From positions 1,302,001 to 1,366,000 of the forward strand of contig OZ037875.1 of assembly GCA_964035575.1 (NCBI GenBank): a DNA stretch of 64,000 nucleotides, in the 5' to 3' direction. The position numbers were made by a program, and so were the translations under genes. This document shows, in pieces, positions 12,238 to 23,607 of the stretch. Position 1 is the stretch's first letter; the number at the start of each line of letters is the position of its first letter. This DNA comes from Rhynchopus sp. YZ270_cl-10. Lineage: Eukaryota > Euglenozoa > Diplonemea > Diplonemida > Diplonemidae. The notes beneath the pieces are model-generated. The model saw only the letters and a program-made list of their open reading frames with translations, was not told where the DNA came from and did no database searches.

Positions 12238-12239
12238 AG
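12238..12239 (+). promoter_or_regulatory. candidate trans-splice acceptor AG of the 7-TM gene
   Basis: A C-rich tract (12178-12237) ends in ACACCAG, 61 nt before the signal-peptide ATG. No other ATG lies between it and 12301. Confidence 0.35.
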
Positions 12240-12300
12240 ACAAGCCAACCTCCTCCCCCAATGCTGTCTCTCTAAACACAAAGACACCCACCAAACCACC

Positions 12301-15081
12301 ATGTGTGCACCACCCCTCTCCACGCGCATGCGCCCCCTTCTCTGTGTAGTGTTGTTCCTTTCAAACGCTGCTCCGGTGCTGGCAGGGGCTCCTGGACGTC
12401 CGGTGCAGAATGCGGTGATACAGACGACTGCAACTGCGGACTCTGTCGTCGGCGCACTGGATGAAGTGATCGTTTGCGTGCCGGGTGGTGTATGGCGCTA
12501 TGCGCTTGACCCCGCCAGCACCACTGCTACAGTGATGTCAGATCGGCCTTATGTTGGAGCGGTCCATGTCTTCTGCGCACGCGATCGCACCAACGCAAAG
12601 TCTCTCCCAATCATTGTCGTCTACTCCACTGGTGTGGGCTTTGCAAACCTTGTGGTCGAAGACACACCAGGCAAACCGGACCTTACTGGAGACATGAAGA
12701 AGCTTGGCATCCTGCTCTATGAGGGGGAGTGCCTGGGCATGGACCAGAGCAGCACTGTGCCGTACTTTTACTACCTGCGGTGCAGGGGCGGGAAGGTGGT
12801 CCTGCTGGACACAAAGCGGGGGACCGCCTCTGTGATGTTGCTTCAGAAAGATGGCGATGTTGAGGCAGTGGCCGACACTACTGACATCGTGTACTTCGCA
12901 ACATCCGGCAGGGTTGTGGGACACAAAATGGAAGAGTTGCGGGACAGCGTCTACGTCTCCCCCACCTCCGCTGTCGTCATCAGAGTAGGCGCTGGCGTGG
13001 TGGTGCAGTCCCTCTCTCTCTCTGGGAACGATGCCACCATTATCTACCATTCAGGTGGTGTTGCCTTCCTTGGCACCATCGTCTCCGGTGCTCTGTCTGC
13101 AGCGATCGAACTCGGACTGGGCCTTGAAATCTGCAAGACCGGGGACTACCTGGTTTTGAACGAGATCCCAGGGAGTACGATGTCGCTCTATTCGCTTGCG
13201 GAGGGCAAAGTGGTGGATCCGACGTGGGGCGTCGGGCACGACCGGCAACGGGATGTTCTTAGCATGAAATCCTGGGGCACCCGCTGGATGATGGCGGTGT
13301 ACTCTGGTGTCGTAGATGTCTACTACCTTGCCCCTACCACACCACCGACACCATCGACAGATGCCCCGCGGACCTCCACACCGAGCACGACACCCCCGTC
13401 CACACCCTCCCCTGCCACACCTGCACCCGCCACACCGGCACCACCTACAACACTCCCCACCTCTGTACCCACAGCCTCACCCCCTGGCCCGCCACCTTCG
13501 GACGCACCTTTGTTCCTATCCACGTCACAGCCAGGGTTGTTTCTGCAGTGGACCGTACCACCACCTACTGTGGTTCCTGAGGCTCCCAAGAGCGAGACTC
13601 CCACCCAGGCTACGAATGTGCCGACAGCTGTGCCGGTGGAGACGGAAGCGCCTGAGTGGAATGAGACAGCGGCGCCGGGGACGGCAGTCCCAGAGTACCA
13701 TGTGTCAGGGGAGAAGGAGGTGTCCGATGTGTCGTCTGCAGTGGCGTTGCTGTCAAGCTTTGCAGGCCCGACAGGGGTCACTTCGATGGCGAAGATTCAG
13801 ATTATTCGGAAAATGCGGTGCAGAATAGAGGACATCGATCTGGCGCATTCACAGCCGTTGGATTGGGATCAAAGCCCCTTGCAGCTTCAGATAGGTGATG
13901 GGGCGGACCGCTACTTCATGGGTGCGGTGATTGGTAATATCGCCATCCTCGCTGTGGTTATCCTGTTGTGCCATCTTTATGCGACGATTCAAGGCTGTGC
14001 GCACACCTACGGCCTGGTTGCGATTCCCGCGGTGTTTCTCATCCCAGGGCTGCTGCTCTCAAGCATCGAGCTTGTCTTCTTCGTCGGCTCCGTACGAAGC
14101 ATTCTGGTGGGCATCATTGGCATGCTTCTGGTCCTTGGCCTTCCGGCGGCGCTTTATATTGTTGTGTTCCGCACCAAATCGTTCTCTGCTGTAGTCGTGC
14201 AAAGTACGGAGCGGGTGTCACGCTCCAATGCATTTCTCTTCGGCGAGCACGACTGGGTCTCCACCGAAGACGATGAACACTTTACACACAAATACCGGGC
14301 CTGCTTTGAAAGCTACAACCAAGCCAACTCCTATTTTCTCTTCCTAGAGATCACTGTGCTGCTTGCCATTGGAGGGCTTTCTGCGTGGAAGACAGAAGAG
14401 CTGTGCCTCGTGCGCAACCTTGTCATTGTCGGTGTCGTGATAATCTATGCCGGAGCGTTCTTCTACCTGCAGCCGTATATGTCCCGTTTTGACAACATTA
14501 TTGGCTCTGTAAACTGCATGCTGATTGTCTGCGCAGTCTGCCTGATGACCTCTGCTATTGCCCACGATGCGGAGGATGGGTTTGCGTTGCCAAAGCTTTT
14601 GTTGATTATTTCATCGTATCTTACGATGTTCAAGGCGCTTATGGATCTTATCATATTAGCACGTGGCACAAGACGAAGCAGGGCGCGTATGAGCAGCATT
14701 GCGTTGATGTACGACGAAGAATTAGAGCCCATTCCACTAAGTCCATTTGAGGAGGGGGCCCGCAGCGTCTCATTCTCGAGGGTGGGGTTTAGTGAGTGCA
14801 GTAGTCCGAGGGTGGCGGTGGCACGGTGTGAGAGTTCGGACAGCGAGGACGATGTGGAGGATGTGTGCATGATACGTGCCGCTGATGTGTCGCCGTCATC
14901 GAGGCTTGCGAAGGCACGCCCTACGGAGGATGGTGGCCCGCATGGGCACCTGAGGGAACCATTGATGAGCCCCCTGAGTGCGTCCTCCCTCCACGTCAGC
15001 TCCGCCTCGCTTCTTGGCGCTGCGACACCACTGTCGCATGCGTCGACGTTGCCGCCATCCCGCTCTGTTGTTCTCCTTTAA
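12301..15081 (+). CDS. large surface protein: signal peptide, beta-rich ectodomain, Pro/Thr stalk, seven TM helices
   Basis: 926 residues. The start at 12301 is chosen because a clear signal peptide follows (hydrophobic LLCVVLFLSNAAPVLAG). A further-upstream open frame runs through a CCACCCC-rich leader that looks untranslated and includes the acceptor AG at 12239. Residues 30-340 are beta-strand-rich and propeller-like with few cysteines. Residues ~345-465 are a Pro/Thr/Ser stalk (TPAPATPAPPTTLPTS type), likely heavily glycosylated. From ~538 there are seven hydrophobic segments, starting at about 538, 569, 600, 678, 704, 732 and 764. A 140-residue Ser-rich cytoplasmic tail follows. It resembles receptor- or channel-like 7-TM proteins, but I cannot place it in a named family. 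The gene at 46686 shares the secreted-domain-plus-stalk design with only one TM. Confidence 0.7.
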   Translation: MCAPPLSTRMRPLLCVVLFLSNAAPVLAGAPGRPVQNAVIQTTATADSVVGALDEVIVCVPGGVWRYALDPASTTATVMSDRPYVGAVHVFCARDRTNAKSLPIIVVYSTGVGFANLVVEDTPGKPDLTGDMKKLGILLYEGECLGMDQSSTVPYFYYLRCRGGKVVLLDTKRGTASVMLLQKDGDVEAVADTTDIVYFATSGRVVGHKMEELRDSVYVSPTSAVVIRVGAGVVVQSLSLSGNDATIIYHSGGVAFLGTIVSGALSAAIELGLGLEICKTGDYLVLNEIPGSTMSLYSLAEGKVVDPTWGVGHDRQRDVLSMKSWGTRWMMAVYSGVVDVYYLAPTTPPTPSTDAPRTSTPSTTPPSTPSPATPAPATPAPPTTLPTSVPTASPPGPPPSDAPLFLSTSQPGLFLQWTVPPPTVVPEAPKSETPTQATNVPTAVPVETEAPEWNETAAPGTAVPEYHVSGEKEVSDVSSAVALLSSFAGPTGVTSMAKIQIIRKMRCRIEDIDLAHSQPLDWDQSPLQLQIGDGADRYFMGAVIGNIAILAVVILLCHLYATIQGCAHTYGLVAIPAVFLIPGLLLSSIELVFFVGSVRSILVGIIGMLLVLGLPAALYIVVFRTKSFSAVVVQSTERVSRSNAFLFGEHDWVSTEDDEHFTHKYRACFESYNQANSYFLFLEITVLLAIGGLSAWKTEELCLVRNLVIVGVVIIYAGAFFYLQPYMSRFDNIIGSVNCMLIVCAVCLMTSAIAHDAEDGFALPKLLLIISSYLTMFKALMDLIILARGTRRSRARMSSIALMYDEELEPIPLSPFEEGARSVSFSRVGFSECSSPRVAVARCESSDSEDDVEDVCMIRAADVSPSSRLAKARPTEDGGPHGHLREPLMSPLSASSLHVSSASLLGAATPLSHASTLPPSRSVVLL

Positions 15082-15514
15082 TGCGGGCAAGTGATTTTGT
15101 GTATGCGTTTCACAACCTCTCCCATGAGGTTTTCGTGTGAGTGTTATGTTTCTATTTTGGGATTTGTGGGAAGCAACGGGGAGGAGGAGGAAGAGGAGGG
15201 CTTCCACAAACGAACCCGTGAGTGGTGTGAAAGAGTGTCTTTTTTAAAGGTGCTCTTCTTTTTTTCTTTTCTTTTTGGTACGGGTCGATTGTTGACGCGA
15301 AAATGTGAAAAAAAAGCGCGAATCTATTCTTTTCCTCCGTCCCAAGTAATGCAAAATCCCCCTTTCAGATTTATCACAACAGCGATAACGCTTTTTTTTT
15401 TTTTTTGCGAAAAGTGGTGTGGTCCATTTTTGGTACTATCAGGGTATCAGATTCCATTTTTGTGACAATTTTTTTTTTTTTGGGGTGTGTTTTTTTTTTG
15501 GGGGAAGAAAGTAT

Positions 15515-16177
15515 CAGGGTATTAGGGTGAAAATCCAAAATTCCGGAAAAAACTGGTTTTTCTGGTTTTCTCTCCTGGGTGGCGAAAACTAGTGTTTCCG
15601 GTGAAAACCTCCACCGTTGACGGACACAGTCACCTTTTTCGGGTTTTTCGGGGGTGGGGTCAGTGTCTTATCCAGGAATCCAGATTTCAAGATTGGGGAG
15701 GTCAGCTTGTTTTTTGCTAAAAATATATTTCGGCGCTGCTGACCAGGGTAGATTGGGAACATTGGGACTGTGTTTTGGCGGAGCAAAAAAAATAATACAA
15801 AATGGCGCCGCAGGCGAAAAATTTTGAGGGTACGGTGTAGAAATCTAGCTTTTTACACCACAGAGCCACTCAACGAACCCTTTTTTGCGGAGCAAAAAAA
15901 TGAAAAATGGCTCCGCAGGCAAAAAAAAAATCAAGGAACAGCCATTTCCCAAAGGCACTCCCGTGGTTCAACCACGGTTCTACCAGGCGGGGAAAAAATG
16001 CGGGGAAAAAAAATCGAGTCCGCCCTAATCTGGGGACGACATTTACAGAAAGGCCTGGTGAAAAGTGTCGGTTTTTTTTTTCCCTCCAGATTTCTCTGTT
16101 TTTTTTTTTTTTTTGAAAACCAGTTTTTGGAAAAACTGGTTTTCAAAACCAGTTTTTTTAACCACCCTAATACCCTG
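15515..16177. mobile_element. hAT-type non-autonomous element (663 bp)
   Basis: Ends are CAGGGTATTAGGGTG and its inverse, flanked by an exact 8-bp duplication GAAAGTAT (15507-15514, 16178-16185). CAGGG termini with 8-bp duplications are diagnostic of hAT elements. The interior has AACCAGTTTTT inverted words near both ends and a core at 15773-15930 with two GCGGAGCAAAAAA...GGC(G/T)CCGCAGGC units. The same core occurs inverted at 63290-63440 inside another hAT element. No transposase is encoded. Confidence 0.85.
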
Positions 16178-16432
16178 GAAAGTATTACTGTTGGTATGCA
16201 AGATGTGTGTCGTGTCCATGCGAGCTTTTTGATGGTTTTTTTCTTCTTTTTTTTTTGTTTTTGTTTTTGTTTTTGTTTTTTTTTTCGCTTCGTTCGTTTC
16301 TTTCCTTTCTACGTCGGTCCGCCGAACCAACACAGATTTTGGGGGCAGTGCAAACTGCCCAACTTAGTGCGTATTGTGTACGGTTCCGTACCCAACTGAT
16401 TTTTTCTTTCTTCTTTTTTTTGTTTTTGTTTT

Positions 16433-18297
16433 GGGGAATAGTCAGATTTACCCTACCCTATTTTGAAAAAGTTCAGACTTGCCCTATGAAAAAGTTCAGA
16501 CTTGCCCGAAAATAAGTTCAGACTTGCCCTAAAAACTTTTTTAGGGCAAGTCTGAACTTATTTTCGGGCAAGTCTGAACTTATTTTAGGGCAAACACTTT
16601 TTTAGGGCAAGTCTGAACTTATTTTCGGGTAAGTCTGAACTTATTTTAGGGTAAGTCTGAACTTATTTTAGGGCAACAAGTCAGGCCACTTTGGCTGGGG
16701 CACTCTTGGGGCCCCACATGGTATGACTTGTTATATTGCCCTAAAATGCCTAACTGAGCCGGAGCCCAAAAATGATGCCAGAAACCACCAGCCACCCGGA
16801 AAGGGTGAGCAGGCAGTCCACGTTGGGCCAGAACCGGTTACAAGGAAGCCGTGTTCTGGGGCAACGTGGGGCGCAAAGTTTTACAATTTTCATGCACGGG
16901 TGCTCCACAAATTACCAAGTATTCCTTCTTTGTTGAATTGAGAGAGAGTCAGTGTTTAGCTACCACGAGGGCGTGCTTAGAATTCCTTCGAGGCCGGCAC
17001 AATTTTATTTATGTGGTCGGTTAAGACGAGCCTATGAAGAACAACGAGGTCATCGTTGAAAGGAGCGAACTCCCCTTCCCACAACATCTCTCACACTTCA
17101 ACTCAGAATTCATACTTGGTTATTTGCTTTGTCCATACGCAATCAAATTGTCATGCTTTCAAGAGCATGCCTGGCCAAAATGCAACAACGTGGGAAAAAT
17201 CGTTGTTGTTCCAAAAGGCAACAAGACCACCCACAAGGGGTGTTGAATTGTGCACTGTCCGGGGGAGCGCAAAGTTTTTTCCCTGTACACAGTGGACACA
17301 TCTTTATCACTTTGGTCCCACGGGGACACATTTGGATACTGCACGCATGCAGAAGTGCCAAACATGTCCGCACGTGGAGTGGAGTGTCCATCATGTTTTC
17401 CTGGTTTCCAAAAAGCAGTTTTCTTGCACTTACTATTTGCCCCGGTGTCTGGCAATAGAAGTGGCTAACATTGTAATGAGTAGCATATACATACCGTTGT
17501 GATCCAAATGAGTAAGGCGACCAACAAAGTCCTCTGGAATTTTTTGTTGTGTCGACAATCGCCGAGTAATCCCAGAGAATTAGGGTCTGGCCGAAGCCTT
17601 TTGTACTACGGAAGGTAGCAACCTTTCAGAGCAACTATTAGCAAGAAAAGAATCAGGTTTTGGAGGTTACAGTCCTCGTTTAAAAAGTTAAAGGTAGAGG
17701 TGGGGAAACTGTAGCTATAGAAATCGTTGTTGCAGTAGTGTAGACACCCGAGGGTGCACCACTATGCTTTCTTTGGTTGTATCGATCACCTACAGAGGTA
17801 GGATGTACACAATGTCGCCCGAAGGCTTTGTACTTAATCGGTATTTTTTTTGTTACTACTACGTCGTGTACCAGGAGGAGTCGCGTTTGGGTACGTCTTT
17901 CTTCTGTTTTCTGTTTTCTGTACGGGTCTCGGTTCGCGGTGTAGTGCAGTGCGGCGCGAAAAGCTGCATACCATAGGTTGCTCATTTCACTACCAGGACT
18001 CGAGTCGCGAATAGCAGAATCACAAGAATCGACACAGCAGAAAGTTCTGAAACGCAAAAACGACGACCGCCGGGCTCTGTGACCCAAGAGCTCCCAACTT
18101 GCCCTAAAAATAAGTTCAGACTTGCCCCAAAAAAGTTCAGACTTGCCCTAAAAAAAGTGTTTGCCCTAAAAATAAGTTCAGAATTGCCCCAAAAAAGTTC
18201 AGACTTGCCCTAAAAGTGTTTTTAGGGCAAGTCTGAACTTATTTGGGGCAAGTCTGAACTTTTTCAAAATAGGGTAGGGTAAATCTGACTATTCCCC
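16433..18297. mobile_element. DNA transposon with GGGGAATAGTC ends (1.87 kb)
   Basis: Inverted ends of more than 50 bp begin GGGGAATAGTCAGATTTACC. Both sides then carry arrays of AAGTTCAGACTTGCCC in alternating orientation. The candidate duplication is TTTTGTTTT, 9 bp (16424-16432, 18298-18306), suggesting a Mutator-type element, but the target is low-complexity. The centre is homologous, in reverse, to the centres of the CATAGCGC elements (17140-17280 against 5080-5200; 16860-16895 against 5430-5465). No intact transposase frame. Confidence 0.75.
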
Positions 18298-18811
18298 TTT
18301 TGTTTTTGTTTTTTTTTTTTGAATTTATTTTCAAAGATAATGACACCACTCCACAATGGGAAGCGACTAGGGGGCTTAAGCTTCTGGGTCACCTCACAAC
18401 CACTTTATCTTTTGTGTATTAGTGTCGACACACCCAAGAGGGGTGACCTGCACTATTCTACACATTTTCCCCTCAGATGTTGTGCGCACGAGAAGGCACA
18501 TTCATCTTACAACCATTTCCTTTTCCTCATTACATCTTCTATTCAATAGAATCGAAATAATATGAAATAGCTTTTTCCGCAGTACAATATGCCAAGCCCT
18601 CTCCCAGCCCTCGTTTTTGTCGTTCTGTTTCCCCCTTTACAAACTATAAAAAAGCACAACTCGAATTCGAAAACAAACAACATCATTTGTTTGCTATCCC
18701 TAAGACAAAAACAAAAATGTTCTGTGTGGTAAATGAGTATCACACAGTGAGGCAATATGCATCTGTCAATATTGCTGTAGGTGGCTAAGCATGGGCTGCT
18801 TACAAATATGA

Positions 18812-18893
18812 GAAAGGGTATCTTATATTTAACTTTTAGTTTTATTTGAAGGCTCTGTAACTAACAAAAACTAAACGTTAAATATACCCTTTC
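18812..18893. mobile_element. 82-bp MITE
   Basis: Inverted ends GAAAGGGTAT-(CTT)-ATATTTAAC and GTTAAATATACCCTTTC, with TTTTAGTTTT and its inverse further in. No clear target duplication. Confidence 0.6.
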
Positions 18894-19120
18894 TTATATT
18901 CGACCCCCTCCCAGTAAACCTTTTCTTTTGATTTTTCTTTCAGAGCGGCGACTGGCATCCTTCCAAAAGCACGTTATCACAAAAAGCAAAAATTTTCAGA
19001 TAGTATCATATGCATTCGTTCCTTCCCCACCTCTGTACGACATCTGTTACGTATCTCTCTCCTTGCTTGATTTGTGCTGTACCAGTGGAAATAGACAAAA
19101 AAAAAAAAAAAAAGACAACT

Positions 19121-19165
19121 TGTCACGAGCGGGCTGTTGTATTTCAAGTCAACTTTCTTTCCCCC
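19121..19165 (+). repeat. CACGAG element (GTTGT variant)
   Basis: GTCACGAGCGGGCTGTTGT then ATTTCAAGTCAAC and a pyrimidine tract. ACAAC upstream can pair with GTTGT. Almost identical to the start of the copy upstream of 56841. Confidence 0.65.
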
Positions 19166-19350
19166 TAAACCTCAAGCATTTGTTTTTATACCTCAGATAC
19201 TCCAACGGGGTAATTGTGCAATCAACGGAAAAAACGTTTTTTTTTTCCCTTTTACTTACCTATCAGAGTTACTATTTCTACTTGTTTTTCTCTCTGGAGA
19301 GAGTGTTTTTCTGAATCATGACTATCACCAACCGAAAGGAACGTGGTCGG

Positions 19351-19522
19351 TTGTCAGGTCCAGGTGGGTGAGCAACTTGGGTGAGCAAAAATAAAAGCGG
19401 GTGCACATGAGCTCTGATCATGGATGAACTAACCTCACCCATGAAGGCTTGGTTCATGGTATTATGCACACCCGCTTTTTTTTGCAGACCGAAGTTGCTC
19501 ACCCACCTGGACACCTGACAAA
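19351..19522. mobile_element. 172-bp palindromic MITE
   Basis: Ends TTGTCAGGTCCAGGTGGGTG and the inverse (one arm has an extra GT). The arms pair for ~60 bp through GAGCAACTT and AAAGCGGGTG. No target duplication recognised. Confidence 0.65.
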
Positions 19523-20179
19523 CTGTGTACGTATCTCATATACCACTCTTTAGGTGGACCGTATGCGTGGTCCCTTCGTCGACAATATAAACCAATGCTT
19601 TTTTTTTTCAGAAACAAGAAAGAACAACGGAATTCATAAAACATCAGACCACAGAGGTTCCCCTACCCCTCTGCCAAACAGCATTTGATCTGTTGCAGTC
19701 TAAGAAAAAGCGTGGAGTTCACACGAAAAAGAAGCGAGGTGTCTACACGTTATCAATTCAAAATTATTCAAAAAAAAGGACATTTTCTTTCCCTTTCACA
19801 CGATGTGGTAAAGATCAAGAATGTTTTTTTTTTCTCTTGAAGATCTTCTTCGTGCTCAGTACCCTGTCTTTTTGACTGGACGATTTTTTTTTCTGTTTCT
19901 CTTACGTCTTTCTTTCAAAAACAATATAGCGGAGCACACTCTAGGGTGGCTACACTAATGCAACCAAGTCTTTCAAAAACAAAATCTTTTAATCGTTAAG
20001 GTGAGTTAAAACGCGAGAGGGGCGCGGGTATCATCTTACTCTATTGTTATTATTATTGTGTACGCGAGTACAACTTTTCTCTTTTTTTTATTTTCATTTT
20101 TTTTGTTCTTAGTTTGCCCTGCCTTGGTCTATTTGCTTAGAATCTGTTTTCTTTTATTTTCTTTTTCCTTGAGAGATCA

Positions 20180-20269
20180 CAGTGGCGCGCAATATTATGG
20201 GGAACATAATTATGGGTAAATACTGGAGTTACCCATAATTAGGCGCACCCGTAATATTTTGCCCCACTG
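20180..20269. mobile_element. 90-bp Tc1/mariner-like MITE
   Basis: CAGTGGCGCGCAATATTA at the left, inverse of CAGTGGGGCAAAATATTA at the right, with an inner inverted ATTATGGGT. TA follows the right end; CA precedes the left end, so the duplication is imperfect. Confidence 0.55.
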
Positions 20270-20439
20270 TATACTTTGTTTGGTCATGATACAAGCCACA
20301 CAAAACACCCATAAGTGGGGTACCCTGAAGGGGTTTCTTTTTGGTTTTTTTTTTGTACCCCCCTTCCTGATTCCAGCCAAAAAGCTACTCCAATCCCATC
20401 AACTCCATGTGGCTTTGTCATGTACACCATTGTGTTTCA

Positions 20440-20486
20440 AGGTGACTAAGCACGAGACTTAGTGTCATCTTATATTCTTTTGTGCA
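20440..20486 (+). repeat. CACGAG element
   Basis: AAGGTGACTAAGCACGAGAC, then TTAGTGTCATCTTATATTC. The stem is CTAAG/CTTAG with loop CACGAGA. An AGTCAGTGCCTGCGTCC motif follows at 20525. Confidence 0.7.
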
Positions 20487-21520
20487 ACACTCCCGGGGGG
20501 GGGGGGGGGTTCGATAACCCCGCGGAGTCAGTGCCTGCGTCCCAGAGGTGTATTGCACATATCCACTTCACAGTTTCTTTGTTTTTGGTTTTTGTTTTGG
20601 GTCCGATACAAAAAAATAACCAGGCAGAGCACCTCGTTGCCGTCTCTTAACTCCTAAGTGAGTGGTCAGCAGGAAGTGAGAGTTCTAGAATTAACTGCCC
20701 TTCTGGCACTATCGAACCCGTTGTGTTGTCTTAGCTGCCCAAAAAATGAAAAAAAAAAAAAATGAGTAGCGAGAAGGAGGGGGAAAAAATACGGTCAGCT
20801 ACCTCAGACTCAGGTGGCCATATCTTATTGAATTTTCTCCCCTCTTCCCGTCTATTCATTCTTCTCGTCCTTGTGTCCCATTTTCCCCTACCACCAGATC
20901 TCTGTTTGTCGTATTATAGCAAAAATCACTCTCAACCTTCGTAACGAAGCAGGAGAGGCTTTGGGTTCATCTTGTTTTCTTTTTTTCTTCGAGATGATCA
21001 TATCGGGTGCACGGTGGAGTTAGGAGTTGGTGGGAGGGGAGGGGAATTTTTTTTTGATTTTTTTTTTTCTGTCGTGCGTATGCATGCTTTTTTCTAAATC
21101 ACGATCGCGATCGGGATTTTGGGAAAAAAAAAAAAAAAAAAAAAAACCTGCAGTTGTGCAAATTAGTACACGTGGGTTTGGTATTTTTTCAGAAGTGGTG
21201 CCACCACGTTCCGCAAGGAGCCCGATCTGTCAAAATAAGCACTTTTCAAAAAAAAAAAGTAGCGTACCGTGCGCCTGCGGCGCAGCTAAATTACGAGAGG
21301 TAGCCTACAGCTCTGTTGCGTACCGTGGCTTCGCCAGAATATTTCATTGTCAAAATATGGGAAGTAAAATTGATGGCAATACTTTATTGAGGCGCCGATT
21401 TCCCGCGGTGCGCATTTTCCTGATGAGTAATTACCAACGACAGTGCCATTTTTTCTGGCAACATTTAGGGGAGCCTATACCGGTAATTTAGGCTCCTTTT
21501 GATTTTAAATTGAAATTTCT

Positions 21521-22382
21521 AACACCTCGTCCCGAATTTTTGTCCGAGAATACGATTACTAATTAGTTACTCCACTAAATAAATCGAGCAAAAATATGGT
21601 GAACTCAGCGGAGCCCGGTTTTAAAAGTGCCAAAAACGACCTTTTCGTTTTGACGCGTTGTGAGTTCCTCAAATGCAATTTTGAAAGGTAAAAAATTCGG
21701 GTTTTCTAAGCACAAGCAGTGTTAAGTCAAAAAATTTCGCGAAAAAAAAATAGGTTTTTTTTGCGTTAAAAGCTCGGAACCCAGAAACGTCCAATGGCGA
21801 AGTTTTTTTCTGGTTTCGTTGCACCCTGTATTTTTACTAAAAAATCGAGACAAAGTGATTTTTACCTGGATTTTTGCCTGTATTTTACTAGGGATTTTCC
21901 CTTAGTAAAATACAGGGGAATTATCTAACACCTCGTCCCGAATTTTTGTCCGAGAATACGATTACTAATTAGTTACTCCACTAAATAAATCGAGCAAAAA
22001 TATGGTGAACTCAGCGGAGCCCGGTTTTAAAAGTGCCAAAAACGACCTTTTCGTTTTGACGCGTTGTGAGTTCCTCAAATGCAATTTTGAAAGGTAAAAA
22101 ATTCGGGTTTTCTAAGCACAAGCAGTGTTAAGTCAAAAAATTTCGCGAAAAAAAAATAGGTTTTTTTTGCGTTAAAAGCTCGGAACCCAGAAACGTCCAA
22201 TGGCGAAGTTTTTTTCTGGTTTCGTTGCACCCTGTATTTTTACTAAAAAATCGAGACAAAGTGATTTTTACCTGGATTTTTGCCTGTATTTTACTAGGGA
22301 TTTTCCCTTAGTAAAATACAGGGGAATTATCTAATCCCGAATTTTTGTCCGAGAATACGATTACTAATTAGTTACTCCACTA
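21521..22382. repeat. 406-bp direct tandem repeat, two copies plus a partial third
   Basis: The unit starts AACACCTCGTCCCGAATTTT at 21521 and again at 21927. A third start at 22333 lacks a few bases and stops after ~50 bp. By eye the two full copies are identical. Each unit contains a hairpin, CCTGTATTTTACTA and its inverse around GGGATTTTCCC. Confidence 0.85.
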
Positions 22383-22577
22383 TGGGGTGATCTGGGGACT
22401 TTTTTTTCAAGATTATTCACCAGCCATTCACAAAAATTCACAACGAGGCGAAAACACACGTGATACACCATGTGTGGGATCTTTTGTGAATGAATGTGAA
22501 TTTTTGTGAATTTTTGTGAAATTTTGTGAATTTTTGTGAATCGCTAGTGCAGGTTTTGTGAATTTTTTTGGGTTTGC

Positions 22578-22877
22578 AGTACTGTACTGTACCGTACTGT
22601 ACTGTACTGTACTGTACTGTACTGTACTGTACTGTACTGTACTGTACTGTACTGTACTGTACTGTACTGTACTGTACTGTACTGTACTGTACTGTACTGT
22701 ACTGTACTGTACTGTACTGTACTGTACTGTACTGTACTGTACTGTACTGTACTGTACTGTACTGTACTGTACTGTACTGTACTGTACTGTACTGTACTGT
22801 ACTGTACTGTACTGTACTGTACTGTACTGTACTGTACTGTACTGTACTGTACTGTACTGTACTGTACTGTACTGTAC
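22578..22877. repeat. (ACTGT)n microsatellite, ~60 units
   Basis: About 300 bp of pure pentanucleotide apart from one C near 22592. The repeat has no stop codon in some frames, which creates long spurious reading frames on both strands. Confidence 0.95.
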
Positions 22878-22884
22878 AATCCCC

Positions 22885-23245
22885 TGTGTATACTGTGTAT
22901 ACTGTGTATACTGTGTATACTGTGTATACTGTGTATACTGTGTATACTGTGTATACTGTGTATACTGTGTATACTGTGTATACTGTGTATACTGTGTATA
23001 CTGTGTATACTGTGTATACTGTGTATACTGTGTATACTGTGTATACTGTGTATACTGTGTATACTGTGTATACTGTGTATACTGTGTATACTGTGTATAC
23101 TGTGTATACTGTGTATACTGTGTATACTGTGTATACTGTGTATACTGTGTATACTGTGTATACTGTGTATACTGTGTATACTGTGTATACTGTGTATACT
23201 GTGTATACTGTGTATACTGTGTATACTGTGTATACTGTGTATACT
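22885..23245. repeat. (TGTGTATAC)n minisatellite, ~40 units
   Basis: About 360 bp of uninterrupted nonamer, starting only 7 bp after the (ACTGT)n array. Frames reading Tyr-Thr-Val or Ser-Ile-His are artefacts of the repeat. Confidence 0.95.
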
Positions 23246-23607
23246 ACCTGTGTGTGACCATACCCCAGATGGTCTGAAGAGTGATATGAGCATATTCTCC
23301 AGGTACAATATATACCCGGAGAATCCATTGGAGCAAGAATTTTGCACGTTTGAGCATCACAGATTACATGTTGCCATTTTTGCGGTCATAATATTTTTTC
23401 AAATGGCAAAGGCAATTCCTTAAGGAATTACAGGGAAAATCACCGTTTTGGGTCTCTCTCTCTATGGGTGATTGGGTTTTAGTCACTCAACGAATCTGGT
23501 CGATTTTTTTTTTGCGTGTTCATAGGTTTTACCAGAAAAATCAATTAAAGCAAGAATTTTACGGTTTTGAATAGTTGTTCTTTATTTAAAAAAATACCCA
23601 GTTTGGT

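Larger units (their letters stand above)
18307..20179. other. gene-free region with small inverted-repeat elements
   Basis: T-rich, no coding frame. Apart from the elements listed separately it holds two copies of a dispersed motif: AGTGTCGACACACCC at 18420 and TACACTAATGCAACCAAG at 19949. Confidence 0.6.

Noticed and set aside
12022-12300. N-terminal extension of the 7-TM protein to 12022
   Set aside because: Overlaps the end of the PPR gene, is CCACCCC-rich like other leaders, and the signal peptide is only placed correctly from the ATG at 12301.
20496-20530. GGGGGTTCGATAACCCC resembling a tRNA T-arm
   Set aside because: No acceptor stem, D-arm or anticodon arm at proper spacing; produced by a poly-G run next to ACCCC.
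22438-23347. Reading frames of 230-296 residues on both strands
   Set aside because: They are translations of (ACTGT)n and (TGTGTATAC)n, whose units lack stops in several frames; open on both strands at once.
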